Shown here: in pieces, positions 20,078 through 35,000 of the stretch
Position numbering within the stretch: the first letter of the stretch is position 1
Layout: each line of letters begins with the position of its first letter
Origin: Galaxea fascicularis
Lineage: Eukaryota > Cnidaria > Anthozoa > Scleractinia > Euphylliidae
Assembly (NCBI GenBank): GCA_948470475.1
Contig: OX419340.1
Location: forward strand, 15,910,316 to 15,974,315
Direction: 5' to 3'
DNA length: 64,000 bases
The notes under the pieces: generated by a model
Seen by the model: the letters and a program-made list of their open reading frames with translations, nothing else
What the model was told of the DNA's origin: nothing
The model's database searches: none
Position numbers and translations under genes: made by a program

Positions 20078-23005
20078 GTAAGAGGCTTATCAGTTGTGTT
20101 TCGTACCGGAATGGATTTTGCCTCATCACTAACAACAATGACAAGTTCACCCTAGACTGCAGACTGGGTATAAAATGCAGACTAGGTATAACTATAAAAT
20201 AAATATGATAAATATGCCATTTCTAACCCACGGTAATGTCACGCAATCGCCTTCCCGAGAAGCCAAAACAGTTGGATTGCCGGGTTTTCTTTGGTTCGAT
20301 TTGCTAGATTTCATTTGATGCGGCCGTTTCTCATCGGTGGATCGAAAATACTGGATAATAAACAGCTTGGCTTCTTGTAGCACATGTAATTGGCGTTCTG
20401 AGTTTCACGGGCGCATTTCATGTCATTTTATACGCGTTTTGGGCACCGTTTTGAGGGCCCGCGTTTTGTTTGTAAGAAATTCAGATATGGTTTCACACAC
20501 TCACATTCGTCTATCCAGGATAAACACAGGAAATTGTTCACATACATATAAATAATTTGTGCAAAGTGCGAGCAAGATATCATGTTACGAGGTTGTTTAC
20601 ATTGAAGGTGCAAGTGACGCGAGAAGTGACAACTTTGACTTTTATGTACAAGGCTTCTAAGTTCTGACTCCGTTTAAGGGGGGACTAACTTAACTACAGA
20701 CTTAGCGTTGTTGCCAAGGGACTTTTACGGATTATATTTGTAAAACACTGTTTTTGCCACTATAGACCACTATAATTGGTTAAACGTGCAAAGGTAGACT
20801 TGTCAAATTTATAAATTGTTATATCACATGCGCCAACTTGCCCCAGGTCCCAACTGCACTTAAGGTGGTTCGAAATAGTTTTCATTTTCTTTAGACAAGT
20901 TCTACAAATTCTTTTCTAAGTTATGTTTGGTTCATCGTATTACTATGAAATTTGGCACAGAAATAAAATTAATATCATAGATTCGATACATGTCATTTAT
21001 TTCAGAAAACCTGTTACCATGGCAACCATATGACGCATTCATTTGAGCCCCTAAAATCGAAATCTTTTATCTTATTTAAAAAACAGGTCGGTGAAATCTT
21101 CTCAAACTTCTATATTATATGTTACCAGGGATGATCTTCAAACTATTTCAATTTAAAAAAATTCTGTAGGGAAGATTAAGAATAAAACTACTTTTTGATT
21201 ATTGCTTTCTTAATTTTTTCCTTACCTACAGAATTTTTTAAAAGTCGGACTATAAACGCAGTCAATTGATCTTAGTTGTTACCGAAAAAATCGAAAAAAT
21301 CTACCGAGCGAAAGCGGAAATATAAGCAAGTGAAGTTACGAAACTTGAAAAATTTCGAGTCGACAAGATTAGCATTTGAGCATGCGCGACACACGCGTGC
21401 TCTTACTTTTTATAGATATGGCGTGGGTTGTTTACGCGCACGCGCTCTTGGCTAAAAACCCTTTCGAGCCTCCTTAAGAGAGAAAAATCCCTAAACATAA
21501 AAAAAATGTGTAGATCTATCTTTTTTGCCAGCCGGAGATATTCCAGTCTTCTTTACAACCGTGCGTTAAAGCAATATTGTTTTTAATATACGTTGATAAT
21601 GATGAAATGGTATGAATTTGCGTGCTTATGACATCATAAGTCTCACAGTAACATGAATTTCAAAAAATTGATACGTAGAGTTTTGCACCTTGGTGATCAT
21701 CAACCATTGGCACCATTTTCAATACCCAGAAGTGTACGCCACTCAAATCTTAGCCTGAGTATCGCTATTTTTGCCTTCCCCACCCTAGAAACGCCTGATA
21801 CTCAGGCTACTCAAATCTTGAAACCTTTTTGGGTGTAAAAACATAGCCAGACAGCTTGCCTGTACAAGTTATGGTTTCCAAGATATGAGGGTTGGAAACT
21901 CTCCATAGCAACAATTTGAGCTAATTTTGTAGTTAAGTTAGTTGGCCCCCTTAGGTCAGCGAAGAGGCAGCAGCTTTGCTGTGTAATTTCCCTCCTCCAG
22001 ACGTAAAGAAATAACCTCTGACACCTAGGGAAATTCTCAGGAAACTTGGAGAGGCGATTGCATGACATTAGCATAGGCTTAAAACATTGAAAATTTATTG
22101 TTTATTTGACAGAGATCGTTTTGGTGTCAGTCTGCATTTCATACCCAGTCTGCAGTTTGCAATCTGCATTTTATACCTAGTCTGCAGTTTGCATTTTGTA
22201 CTGACCATTCTCTAAACCTGTTCAGAAGTCTAGGTCTTGTCAAAAGAAGACCATCCTCTTCCACAAGCAGAATGAAAGGTCAAGAAAATGGTCACAAATC
22301 TAGTGAGTAAATGTTATTTTAAAACCTATAAAGTTATTTCTTTGAGCAAAAGCCTGACTAATGCTTACTCAAGCTCCTCTGCAAAATGGCCCCAGAAGAC
22401 CCCTGAAGAAGTTACGTAACACTGGAAGTGGCATCAACAGTGCAAATCTCATTTAACTTGATTGGCTATTACCATTCTTGCTCAGCCAGCACTCTGCTAT
22501 CTTCCAGTTCTGGCTTGCAACCAATCAGAGCCAAGCACAAGAACTTAGAAAATTTCTTTATGCAAGAGCCTTAATTACAGACAAGTACTCAGATCCTGGT
22601 ACTTTGCTGGGGGTCTTGAACAAGGATTTGGGTGCTATTTTGCAGACCATCATTAAATTAAATTGAATTAAATTAAATTAACCCAGTTAGCCAATTAATG
22701 GAAATCAATAATCTGGACAGCAATAAATATTGATCAATCAATAAAATTAGTTAATAATGATATCAATTTCTATCTATCAATCAATGATCAATCAATCACT
22801 CAAAAACTGTTCATCAATTGCTATCAATTGGCAACCAAATCACACTTAGTTTTCGAAACCTTTAAGTAAAAGCAATTTTTTTGTCTTAATGTACAGGGCA
22901 ACACTTTGCTTATCTAATTGTTCTTGACTTTGAATCAACGTGTTGGAAAGACAAGAAAATGAACTATGGCCCTGAGATAAGTAAGTATTGGCAATGGTAA
23001 ACCAC

Positions 23006-23038
<33 letters not shown>

Positions 23039-26000
23039 TAATAATAATCTTTATTATGCTTAAGTCAATGTACACATTTTGTTATTACAATCTAGTAAAT
23101 TTACAACTTATAGTTAATTTTATATAGTAAAATAATGGGCAAGCTAGGAAACTATGTGAACCAATTAGGTTTTCTTGTTAGCTCCCTGAACAATAATTTA
23201 TTAAAGTTCTAAGAAGCAGACAAGTAAGTGTGAAGTAAATAAATGCAATGAAGGAAGAACTAATTTACATGAAGGATTTTGCTACGTCAGTAATATGAAT
23301 GTTTATTTAGTTTGTTGTTCAGAGAGTAGATAACATTTGATTTTCTTAGAAAAGGTGGACACACTTAAGTTTTTTAAATAAGTTGGGAGGTCTTTCACAA
23401 TGCGAGCTAATGTAACTGAAGACCTAGATGGAAATTTTTTTAATGGGAGACTCTCTCTGCATAGTGCATGTGCTTTATAGCTCAGAGGTTGGCTCGTTTA
23501 ATTCGATTGTCTATGAAGAAATCAGAAGCAAACAGATACAGCTGTACCTCTTGCGTAAATTAAAGTTATCAGCTCTCAAAATTCATGTTCAGCATCATTG
23601 TAGAGGCAGAGATGCCAACCTCTAAAGATTTCAAATCTACAGATTTTCTCTTCTGTTCCACTCCCTTCCCCTTCCAACTCAGCCAACATAATCTGACCGA
23701 CCCCTCCCCTGAAAATTCCTTCAATAAATTGCATTCACAACTGCAAGAACCATTCTTCATTTCATTTCATTTCCACAGTTCATGTATGATTTAAAAGAAA
23801 TGCTTATGAAAGTACCTAGGTGTTCATGATTACTGATGTACATTGTACATCTGGGCCCGGTTGTTCGAAAGCCGATTAACATAATCCAGGATTAGCGTAA
23901 ACTTTGGTTGCAGTTTTTAACTATTGGATGAAAGTTGTTTTCACTGCTTTTTGTTTTCCAGGATTGACTTCCCCTAATCTAAAATATTGCAGAATATCGG
24001 CATTGAACAACGTTTGGGGACAGAGAAATAAGCTCCTTGATTAACTTTTAATCCTGGATTAGCGTTAATCGGCTTTCGAACAACCGGGCCCTGGTACATT
24101 AAACCATTTTCCCTTTTGCAACACCAAAGAAATGATGGCATTTGCTTAATATTTTTGCTTTAACAGTTGAATTTCCAGCAGTGCTTCTCAATACTTCCAC
24201 GGGAGAGCTGGAGTCAGAATTTCAAATGTTTGTTCAACCTAGTGAGCACAGGAAACTAAGTGAGTTCTGCACAGAGCTAACAGGAATTACCCAGGTATTA
24301 ATAACACAGATTAATACACAGGGTTCTCAGTAGTTTTTTTTGTCAGACGGCCCAGAAATACTTATAGGTGGCTAAACTTCAGCCTGGAGGTACACAAAGA
24401 CAAATTTCATAGCTAGCACAGGCGGCTACTTTCGTTTTGACAGGTGGCGGAATTCACCGGTTGCCGGCTACTACTGAGAACCCTGAATACATTTACAAAT
24501 ATGAAATAATGTAAATGTATAAATGCAAATATTGAAACAGTTGTTCATCAAGTATTGTAAAGCACTAGATCTAGGGGTCTCAATAGTACCTTGAACAAGC
24601 GGTGCTGTTCCTATTTTCAGCTGCACTTTTACAGCCTTAACACTAACTAGTAACACCTGCGACAGGTTACAGGTTCCACTGAGAACCCTGAGGTTGTTTT
24701 GCTCTACAGCATGTGTTGTTATTAGGGGTTATGCATAAACTACAGGTGCTAATGCATAATACACTGTAAATATGCAATTATAATTATTAACAAATAATTA
24801 TTATGGTTATGATGGTTCATTGTTTTTTTTTTTAACTTCTGGTAGATTCATTGATAAAATTGAAAATGTTAAATTACAACTGGTTTGTAAAAACATATTC
24901 ATGATCTGCATGAAGAATGATTTGACCAACATAAATTATTATTATGAGAAAAAATTGGCTTGCTGTAAGGGGTAAGCTATGGTACTGGTACACAGAGTTC
25001 TCAGTAATACATGTATTATAAGAGAGAAGATGGCTGACAATTCATTTTTATTACTGTTCACAACTTACATGAAGATACATAATATTTCATGAAAGTAGGT
25101 GGCTCAGAATTCATATTATCAAGTTTTTAAGCCGGCAGTAGGCACTAATTAATGAGATCCTGGGTACATGGTATTGAACACAAGTGGCCATATCGTCATC
25201 ATTATCATTTCTTTCCACTTCCTTAAAGAAAATATCAATTCAAAGCTAAATTAAACAAATATTGTTAGAAATTCTTCAGAAAAAAGATGACTATATTCAG
25301 GTTCTCCAAATGCTTCCCAATATCAAACAAATAAAAACGTGATATAATATACATGATTCATATTCTAAATTCCAGTTTGCTTTTAACCTCTTGATCCTAT
25401 CCTTTAGTCGTTTATATGTGTCTCTTCAACTCTACAACTCTTTTTTTATTTCAACATGTCCCAGTTGGCAAACATGGCGACAACGTTTTGAATGAGCATG
25501 AACTCCATCCCCACATCCAATATACATCGGGCTGCTTTCATCTGCTAATTCTGGAAACTTGCGACAAGTGGAGCAGTGCATTTTGTTTGTTTCTGTCTCA
25601 TTATAGACAAACCAAGTCGAATTCTGTCACCCAAGCTACGTCAGTACTGTCATTCTTGAGTGCCTCTGGTGACCTTTTCAAAAATTTAAACAATTTTGAC
25701 TGAGACATTGCCGATAACCAAGCAAACAAGCGATTCAGGTAGCTGACATCGCTGATCGTTGCTGACAAGCACGTGTGATCAATGTGCATGCAATTATGCT
25801 GTACAGTGGGGATCGCGCGGAAATCAATGGCGGCGCTTCAGCGAAGAAAACAAACACACAATTTGCACAAAAAGAAAAGAAGGCTTATTATCTAGGCACT
25901 TAGTTATAAAATACGGGGAAAATGATTTATTATTTATCCAAAGTCAGGCAACGTCAGAGCTCTGCAACATACTTGTCCTATCGGACAACTTGGATCATCT

Positions 26001-29000
26001 TTTTCCTTGTCCGAATGGAAAAGTTACCCGTCTCGGACGTTCGGACGGCCAAGTTTCCTGCCCTGGTTGTTCTGTAATTTCTTAACTTAAATACCGGGTA
26101 ATTAAATTTGTTCCTTCCTCGAATAGCATTTTGTTTTAATTTGCAACATACCGGTAAATGTTTTTAATAAGTGTGTTTTTAATATTTAAGTTTTGTTGTT
26201 GTTGCCAGATTGTTCAAAGATTTACCCTGTCTGTCTATCTACCCCATCTCATCCATCCTGGCTGCCATAATTTTGTTGTTCTTTCTTTTATCAACAGCCA
26301 ACTTCTCCAGGTCATCTCTGGCCTCTCTCTTGCCCTTTGAACCCCAGTCCTCTGTCCTTGTGCTGTTGTGCAGTTGCTCTCTCTTTGTTCATGTTCAGTA
26401 ACCAATTCATTATACTCCAATGCCATACCTCACATAACTAACAGTATTGAACATGTTGTGTCACCACAAACATCTCTGCTAATTCAGCCTTTCTCCTTTT
26501 GTCACCATTTTCTGCCATCTGATCTTTATTTCTCAAGCATTAGTTGGTACTGTAAAGAGTCCAAACATAAGTGGTAGCATTAGCTGAACTAGTTTTCACT
26601 GGAGAAGTGGAGGGTTCTATTCATCTAAAGAAATCTGGTGAATTGGAGTGTTGGTGTCTTGGTCATCAGCATTCTTGTTGTGACCCTATGTTTTTCCACT
26701 GGTGGCAAGGACTACTGATTCTAGTTTAGCAAGTAGAGATACCAAAGGTGCAAGAGAAGCAACTTTGGAGATGAAAATTAAGAATAGAGTATTAATATGT
26801 GTTACCTTCTATAGACTCAAGTGGATGAGGGTATCCCAATTGGCACATGTCTTATGCTGTTTGGACGCTGGTTACAAGAGATGAGGGATCAAAAAGGTTT
26901 CAAGTTTCCTTATGACCAGGTTCAGATGAAAGATCAGCAAAGTCATAATATGGAAAGTTCAGTGAAATGGTGCACATTTGTTACTTGGTCAGGTAAATCC
27001 TCACCTTAGCCCTTCAATTTAGTGACCACCATCTCATGTCTCCTTACCATGTCACTAGGCCAGTAAGCATACCAGGTATGAGAATACAGCAAATGATCAC
27101 CAGGGATCAGTTGAGTTGAGCTAATACAAATTCTCCCAACATGGAACAAATGAAATAATGCCAGAACTGTGGGAGAATATAAATGTTGATATTGAGGATT
27201 AAAGGGTTAATAGCATTATGGTACACTCAACAAAATAACTCCATTCTGATTGGTGGAGAGCAGTACAATTAATCCCATATAGTACTCCATAGGAGTACCT
27301 ATTAAGTTTCCATGACAATGGCACACAAGTTCGTAATTTTGTTGAATGTACTATAAATAAAAAATCGCACGACCTGCTCATACAATTCAGGATTAATAGA
27401 TACAGCTGTACTTGTGATTTTGAAAGTTCTCAAATTGCAATTTTGAGAACTTTAAAATCACTTGTACCTATTAATCCTGAATTGTACTCTAGGTTGTGCA
27501 ATTTCCTATACTAATAATTATACAATCTAAGGACCTGTTTACATGTATGAATGTATCCTGGGATGAGTTTCATCTCAGCATCTGGTTATTGCCTGTTGGT
27601 GTACATGATCCCGGGATGAAATTATTTTGTTTGTCCCAGGACAATTTAAACCTGGTCTTCAGCCACATGAAACTTCATCCCAGCGTGAAATGAAATAAAC
27701 TTCCATGTTAACAGTCTTGCCGGGTTGAAAAATAATACTTTTACAAGCAAACATTTTGTCCTGGAGTGAAACTGTTTTCGGTCACTCCAGAATAAAACCA
27801 CACATGTAGACAACAATATAAATTTGCCTCAGAAGGAAAGTAATCCCGGAATGAACTCATCTTGGCTTTTGTGTAAATGCTGCCTAAGATTGTTCCTTAT
27901 TGTAATTTGTACTTCACATATTTGCTGCTTTGTTTCTTACTCAGTGGTTTACACAGGGGAGTAGGGTTGGGGCATAGTAGAAAGTCTAATGATTTATCCT
28001 GAATATAGGTGAATCAATATCCAAAAAGGGTTAGAGTGACTGAGAGATGAAAGAGTGTTGGTCAGGCAGGTCATCTTTTTATCTGGAAGTGTCTGGTTTT
28101 CAACCCCTTTGGCATCACAGTATTTTCTTAAGTATAACCCTTCTCTCCGACACGTTGCTGTAAAAGTTGAAGGCTGCCAATGATGGAAAAAATATGCTGC
28201 AGAGTGGCCTTTAGCTGTTTAAGTCATAAGAGTGGAGGACTGGGGCGATACATGTTGTATCAATCCTATCTTTATAGTTATCAGATAATACAATGGTCCT
28301 CTTGGATTCTGAAGAGAGGTGATCCCTTGCTTGGTAGAAGCGTTTACCTGGATTTTTGCCATGACATATTCAGGTTTTGGAGAAACCTTAACTCCATTAA
28401 ATCATTCCTCCAAAACACCTCTGGTTTGTTTAAGAGTGGCTTATTTTATCTATTTTTTTTCTTTTTATTCTTAAGACTGGGACCTGGGTAATTGCCTTAA
28501 GAATGAATGCCACAGAAAGCAGCTGAGAATACCCCACCCTTTAAGGAGCTGGATTGACTTACGTGCAACATACAAGGTCAGTACTACTTACAGTGTATAC
28601 AGTGCTGATACAACCAGTTACAACAATAAAAAACAGCTGTTCTCTCTTAAAATCGCTGCTGGTAAGAAAGAAAGATACCACACATACTGTAGCCCCTCCC
28701 TTTCCCCCTCCAAAGTTGTTCATCCAAGTTTCGAGCATGGTGTTGCACTGCTAGCAACTTTGATAAGAGCGGGAGATGGAGGGAAATCGGAAGATCTTGG
28801 AAACATCATTAAAGGCCAAATGACGTACAGTGTCTCAAGTATTTTGAAACTCGTTGTAGCACATCTGAGTTATCTCCTGGGAAAAGTATCAAGCTTGAAG
28901 GATCTTAATGGTCATGTTCATGTGCATAACGTTCTACAGATGGGCTGGTCATAGCGGCAAATGTTGTGTACTGTGTAGGTTACCAGTGGACTTTACAGTC

Positions 29001-32000
29001 ACACTTGACCCAGCTTTTAATGAGGAACACCACTGAGCATTCTACTTCAATTACTGATTAACACATGATAAACCAGCCACAGTACAGAACAGATAAAAGG
29101 ATCATATCAGTGAATGAAGCATTCAATTTAAATGACTTGTTCGCTTGCTCACTCAATCCATCCATCCACCATGTCATTCAATCAGTCAGTCAGTCAGTCG
29201 ATCCGTCCGTCCATCCATCAGTCAGTGAGTCAGTCAGTCCATCTGTCCGTCCATCCATCAGTCAGTGAGTCAGTCAGTCCATCCGTCCATCTATCAGTCA
29301 GTCAGTCAGTCCATCCGTCCGCCCATCCATCAGTCAGTCAGTCCATATGTCCGTCTATCCGTCCATCCATCAGTCAGTCAGTCAGTCCATCTGTCCGTCC
29401 ATCCATCAGTCAGTCCATCCGTCCGTCAATCCATCAGTCCGTGAGTCCATCAATCCATCCGTCCGTCCATCCATCAGTCAGTGAGTCAGTCAGTCCAACC
29501 ATCCGTCCATCCATCAGTCAGTCAGTCCATCTGTCTGTCCGTCCATCCATCAGTCAGTGAGTCAGTCAGTCCATCTGTCTGTCCGTCCATCAGTCGGTCA
29601 GTCCATCCTTCCATTCATCAGTCAGTCAGTCCATCTGTCCGTCCATCCATCAGTCAGTGAGTCAGTCAGTCCATCTGTCCGTCCATCCATCAGTCAGTGA
29701 GTCAGTCAGTTCATCCGTCCGTCCATCAGTCAGTCAGTCAGTCCATCCGTCCATCCATCCGTCAGTCAGTCCATCCGTCCGTCCATCCATCTGTCCGTCC
29801 ATCCATCAGTCAGTGAGTCAGTCAGTCCATCTGTCTGTCCGTCCATCAGTCAGTCAGTCAGTCAGTCAAACAACCATGGGATTAAAAACGTACAAAATGA
29901 AGAAAAAAAGGGAATTATGTAATCTTCCCCGGCTTGTGGTACAAGAATAAGTCCCTCCATAGTGAATCACAGAGGATGCCTTTCAAAAAGGGTCATTTTG
30001 CCTTCATTTTATGATGTTATTGTTGAAAAATCGGCTTTCAACAGAATTATTCAACATAGGCCATTGCTGGCAGGTATTTGGATGTTGTATTGTTCCTGGT
30101 TTTAAACTTCAAACCGGTTTCATTTTTAATTTCTTTACTACGGGTTAATGTTTCTGATAATGGGACAAAAGAAAGCAAAATCGTACTTTTGTGAACTGTT
30201 TTTAAACCAAGAAAAATTTGAACCACGAGATACACATTAATGCATGAAAAGACCGCAAAATCACTTACCCTAGTGCTTCTAAAAAGCAAGTTTTTAATTA
30301 TCTTTTCACAGAACTTTTACAGTCGCAAGCCACAAGGATTGGCAGGTGCCCTTCAAGACTTAGGAATTAAATTTGCTGGTCGAGAACATTCAGGTATTTC
30401 TGAATTATTTTTATCATTTGGTTCTTCTAATCACTCCCAGGCCGTAATAAATTGTTATGCTTTAGCTATGTTGAGGACTCTTTTGATTTGTTAAAACGCC
30501 TGGAAAGTCTTGACATTGCTGTAAATAGTTTGTAATCGCAAATTTACATAAGATGGAAGATCTCTTAAGTTCGATTCCTACCTGGGAATCAAATGGCGAA
30601 CAACTTATCATCATTCTATTTTGAAATGTAATTGACTTGTACGTAAGACGTTCCAGGAAGTTTTTATTTATAACTTACACAGTGAAGGCTCCAAAGAACG
30701 CTGGTGTTCCAAGTTCTGATTTATGTGTGTTGCATCAGCCCCTCAGTATGAAGAGACGGGCCCAATAACTTCGCTATTTCATGGATCGCGCAGCGGGAGG
30801 GGCCTGCCCCCTCCCCGTTTTTTTTTTTTTTGTGGAAAAACTAATCTATTTTGTAAACTAAATATCCAAAAATGAAAATGCACTTTTACCGGATAATAGT
30901 GGTCGGCTAAAGCTGGCGGACCTCTCGGGAAAGCATCCAAACCTTACGAAATAAGTCTTATGAATTAAACTGAGTGAGATACGTTTCAACTATTTTTAGA
31001 GTCAGCCCCCTCACCTCAGTTGAAGAGGCGGTGGCGACCCCCGCACTTTAAAAGTTGTTCCACGCTCCCTGTATTTAGCAACGTTGCACTGCATTGTTTT
31101 ATATTCAGGTCTTGATGATGCACGTAACACCGCTCGACTTGCATGGAGAATGATTTCTGATGGATGCGTCATGCAGATAACAAAGAGCATTGATGGGGTG
31201 ACTACTTAGATTGTAAAATTATCTTAAATACTAATAAAAATTGCTAATAATGAATACTCCCCATGTGGGGCTTTTCAGGGGCAATGAAACAAATAATAAA
31301 ATAGGTCCGCGATGCGTACATGTGTGGCTTACTAGACCACGTGCCAGGTGCTCGACTCTCGTGGACAAATAAATAAATCCGATGGTGCCACAATGTGGCT
31401 ACACACTTCGTGTAAGTCACACAACAAATCAAATAAACATGATAACATGGTAAGAATCCCAACTGACCGGAGTCAAACTAGTTGACTATTTACGAAGATG
31501 ATCGAGGAGTTGAACCAGACACTTACCCAGAACAACACCAGCTAGTGGCCAAAGCGGGATTTGATAACCGCATTGAAATCCGGCGCCCTAAACTACTTGG
31601 CCACCCTGCCTCCCAAACTAAGGATAACAACACGCACAGACATGCAACTTAATACTTTCGTTATTTGAAATAATAGGTCAATGTCCAGTTAGCGCTTTAG
31701 AGAAATATTTATTAGCGAAGGTATAGCACTATTAGACACTATAGGACATGCGTTAGATTTTATTCACAGGCACAACGGTTAAAGCTGGCATTTTGTCGCC
31801 AAATTGTCATCTAGAACCACGGCAAAGTTTAAACGTACACTCATCCGCAATTCCAAGCAAAATACACACTCGAATTTCGTACTACTCTGTAGACTATTTT
31901 GGGAAACCGGCCTTTTCTTCATGTAACAGCGGGATCTGTCTGCAGCTTTTGCATGACTTGTAGAGAAAGGCATATGATGACTGAGCAAGTGCTCATCTAT

Positions 32001-35000
32001 TGACGCGAGGCAAGGTGGGGTGGTGTGTACAGGGCGGTAGGGTGGGGTTACAAATTTCATGCAGTTCATTGGACTAACCTCCTCCCTAAGGACGTTGTTC
32101 GAAAGCCGGTAAATTTAATCCAGGATTAGCGTGAACTTTGGTTGCAGTTTTTTACTTTTGGGTGAGAGTTTCGTTTGCTCCCTTTTGTTTTCTGGGGTTG
32201 GTTTCCTCTAATCTAGAATTGCGCAGAATATCAGCGTTGAACATGATTTAGGGATTGAGAAGTAAACTTCTTGGTTAATTTTTAATCTTGGCCGGATTAG
32301 TATTAATCGGCTTTCGAACAACCGCGCCCAGAAGGTAAACGCTCTCTTCATAGTACACTGCCAGCAATCCCCTATCCTGTGGATAGTCTTGAGTACGAGA
32401 TATTTCTAAGCAACGGTTGCCCTCCCTCCCATTGCCCCCTCCCTCCCCCCTAAGTTTCGGACTTTTCGCACCCTCTCTCGACTGTTCAGAAAGGAGTTGC
32501 CAGCACTTTACCGTCATGCACCACGACAAACGAAGTGCAAACTCGAACGTTGTACGACGCCTGATTCTAAGCTTCTACTGTTTCAAATATTGGATCCAGT
32601 AGGATCCCAAATAGGTTCTGCTCGTGTACTTATAAAATGACAGTTTGTCTTGTGTGTTTCGCTTGTCAAATAAATCGGTCGATCCTTCGATTCCTGTTTA
32701 ACATTTTGTGAATCTGTTGTCCAGTGACCGTTTGTATATCTTCCTCTTATCAGAATAAAAGTTCCTAAGTTACGTTCATGGAAACGGCCAAATATCAAGA
32801 TACTTCAAAGGATCAACAAAAGATGTAGACAAGCGGAGGAACTTACCTTTGATAATTTTCTTTGGGATAAACAGAACAGAAATTTGTTTTGAATAGTCCT
32901 CTTATACTTAAAGCCATATACCCACGAATGGTTTATAAGTAATTTCCGAGTTAATAGTCACACTGATTAATTCCGGCTCATGTCGGAAAGAACCGAAAGC
33001 AACTGAAGCTTTTTGTCAATTTAGACTAAACTCTGGATGAAATCCATCGAGGAGTAACAGCTGCGTAGCACTAGGTACTGGAGAAAAATAGAAGGAGAGT
33101 TAGAGTCCACCTTACCGCTTTATCTTGTCCCCCATTTTCTCCATTTCTTGGTACTCCTACTTCACCTGTTTGTTGACTAGAGGGGAGAAACAATGTTGAA
33201 ACGACACTTTTTTTTTTGGTTATTTAATATCACAAGAGGACAGAGTGATATTCCACCGTCCGCGGACCCGCGCCTGTCCATGGAAAGTTTGAAATAGTTA
33301 TCATCAGGGCAATGCAAGTCCACGAGAATCTTTGTTTAGGTATTTTTCATAGTTTTCTCAAATATAAGTTGTTAGTGCATTTTTAGTAGTTTCCACTGGT
33401 CAGAAGCTACACCCCACTAGAAACTATTAATTAAAAGTCGCAGGCGTGAGCCGCAGTTTGCGCTCTCGGTTAATGCTTCGCTTCGTTTCAGCAGCATGTA
33501 ACACTGAGATGAGTGCGGGACTTGCGACCCGTCTCTGGACAGGACGGTAGTCCATCGCAAGGGTTTCCCCAAGCAGTATGTTTTATACCATGCTGACCAT
33601 AACAACTAAATCCATCAGAATGCAAGAATATCGTATATTCGTCGGTATTCTACCCAACCTTCCCATCATGCACTTGACTTATGTATTTTCTGTGGGATGG
33701 TATAAAAACGTTATGCACAGCTTTCTCGTGGTATACCATGGAATGTACCACAAGTCACTTGTATTTTGGTAGAACACGCAGACGCTCAAATGTTTCGTGT
33801 CCTCACCAAGAAAATACTAAATCACTCGTGGGATTTTCCATGGCATACCATGAGAGAGCATTGCATATCCGCAGTTTTATGTCCTCGGATGAAAAGAGAC
33901 GATATGATGTCAAGTTAATTTTCGATAATGCACAGCCCAACCCTCCAATAACAACTTTACTCTCTCACTTGAGCAAGGATAAATGCTTTCAATGAACAAG
34001 TACTAGTGGGCCTGCAATTTATACTTAAAAGGAATTTAAGGCTAACAATCAACTGTTAGTATGCTAGTTGCTTGGCAACGGGCGAAAGGACAACTGAAAA
34101 GAAATCAGAGTCCCAGTTAGGAATCGAACCTACTACCTCCGTAACACCGGTCGGATGCTCTAACCACTGAGCTACCGGAACCCCTGGTGAGCTAGGTTGT
34201 TTATCTAGGTTCTTATACAAAGTGTCCCACTATGGTCTGCGGGCTCGACAATGTAAATGTGAATCAGACATGATAATGATTATTAATGATGGTAATGGTG
34301 TAATATGCCCGTGAGAATGATGATATGCTAGTCGCTTGGCAACGGGCGAAAGGACAACTGAAAAGAAATCAGAGTCCCAGTTAGGAATCGAACCTACAAC
34401 CTCCGTAACACCGTAGTATTGAACGGTCAGCCTTGTACCCTCTGTATTGAGAGGGACAGTCATAAAGTGTGTGCCTCTTGCTGTACCGCGTTTAACATGC
34501 ACGTCTGTTGTTCGTACCACGTTTTGACATTCTCTGTGCTCTATCAGAGTACACACGCACAGTTTCTTCCACTTTCTTCGACTCATGACGTCATTGGTGT
34601 GTATACAATCGTAAACTCGTCTAGGTCAATACAAATGCAAGGTTGGCACTGTCCATGGTACAAATTGACATTGAGTCCGATACACTGGAGATTTAAGACT
34701 TGTATCATCTGCCCTAATTTTCTTTGCAAACATAGCTTCAGGCCCACGGAGCAGTTTTAAAGTGTGGGGTCGCTTCCGCCTCTTCAATTGAGGATAGGGG
34801 GAGGGGAGGGGGACTGACTCTGAAAATAGAGAAAATGCATCTGACTCAGTTTACTTCAATGGATGTTTTTCGTCAAACTTAAAATCGAAACGGACCAACC
34901 ATAAATTTGGATGTTTTCCTCCGAGGTCCGCCAGCTGCAGCCGACCACTATTATCCGATGAAAATGAATTGAATTGAAATGCATTTTGTTAAATTGGTTA

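Noticed and set aside
19821..20081. Longer ERI2 N-terminus starting at 19821
   Set aside because: The extension is encoded by the foldback arm, is unlike the family N-terminus, and the ATG at 20007 has better context and length.
29157..29868. CRISPR-like array
   Set aside because: Units are 4 bp simple repeats without spacers, in a eukaryotic intron.
29132..29950. Ser/Val/Pro-rich repeat protein from the long open frames
   Set aside because: The frames arise from a period-4 minisatellite inside an ERI2 intron; there is no start context or non-repeat coding sequence.
34230..34586. 118-codon minus-strand frame
   Set aside because: It overlaps a SINE copy, has no homology and no splice support.
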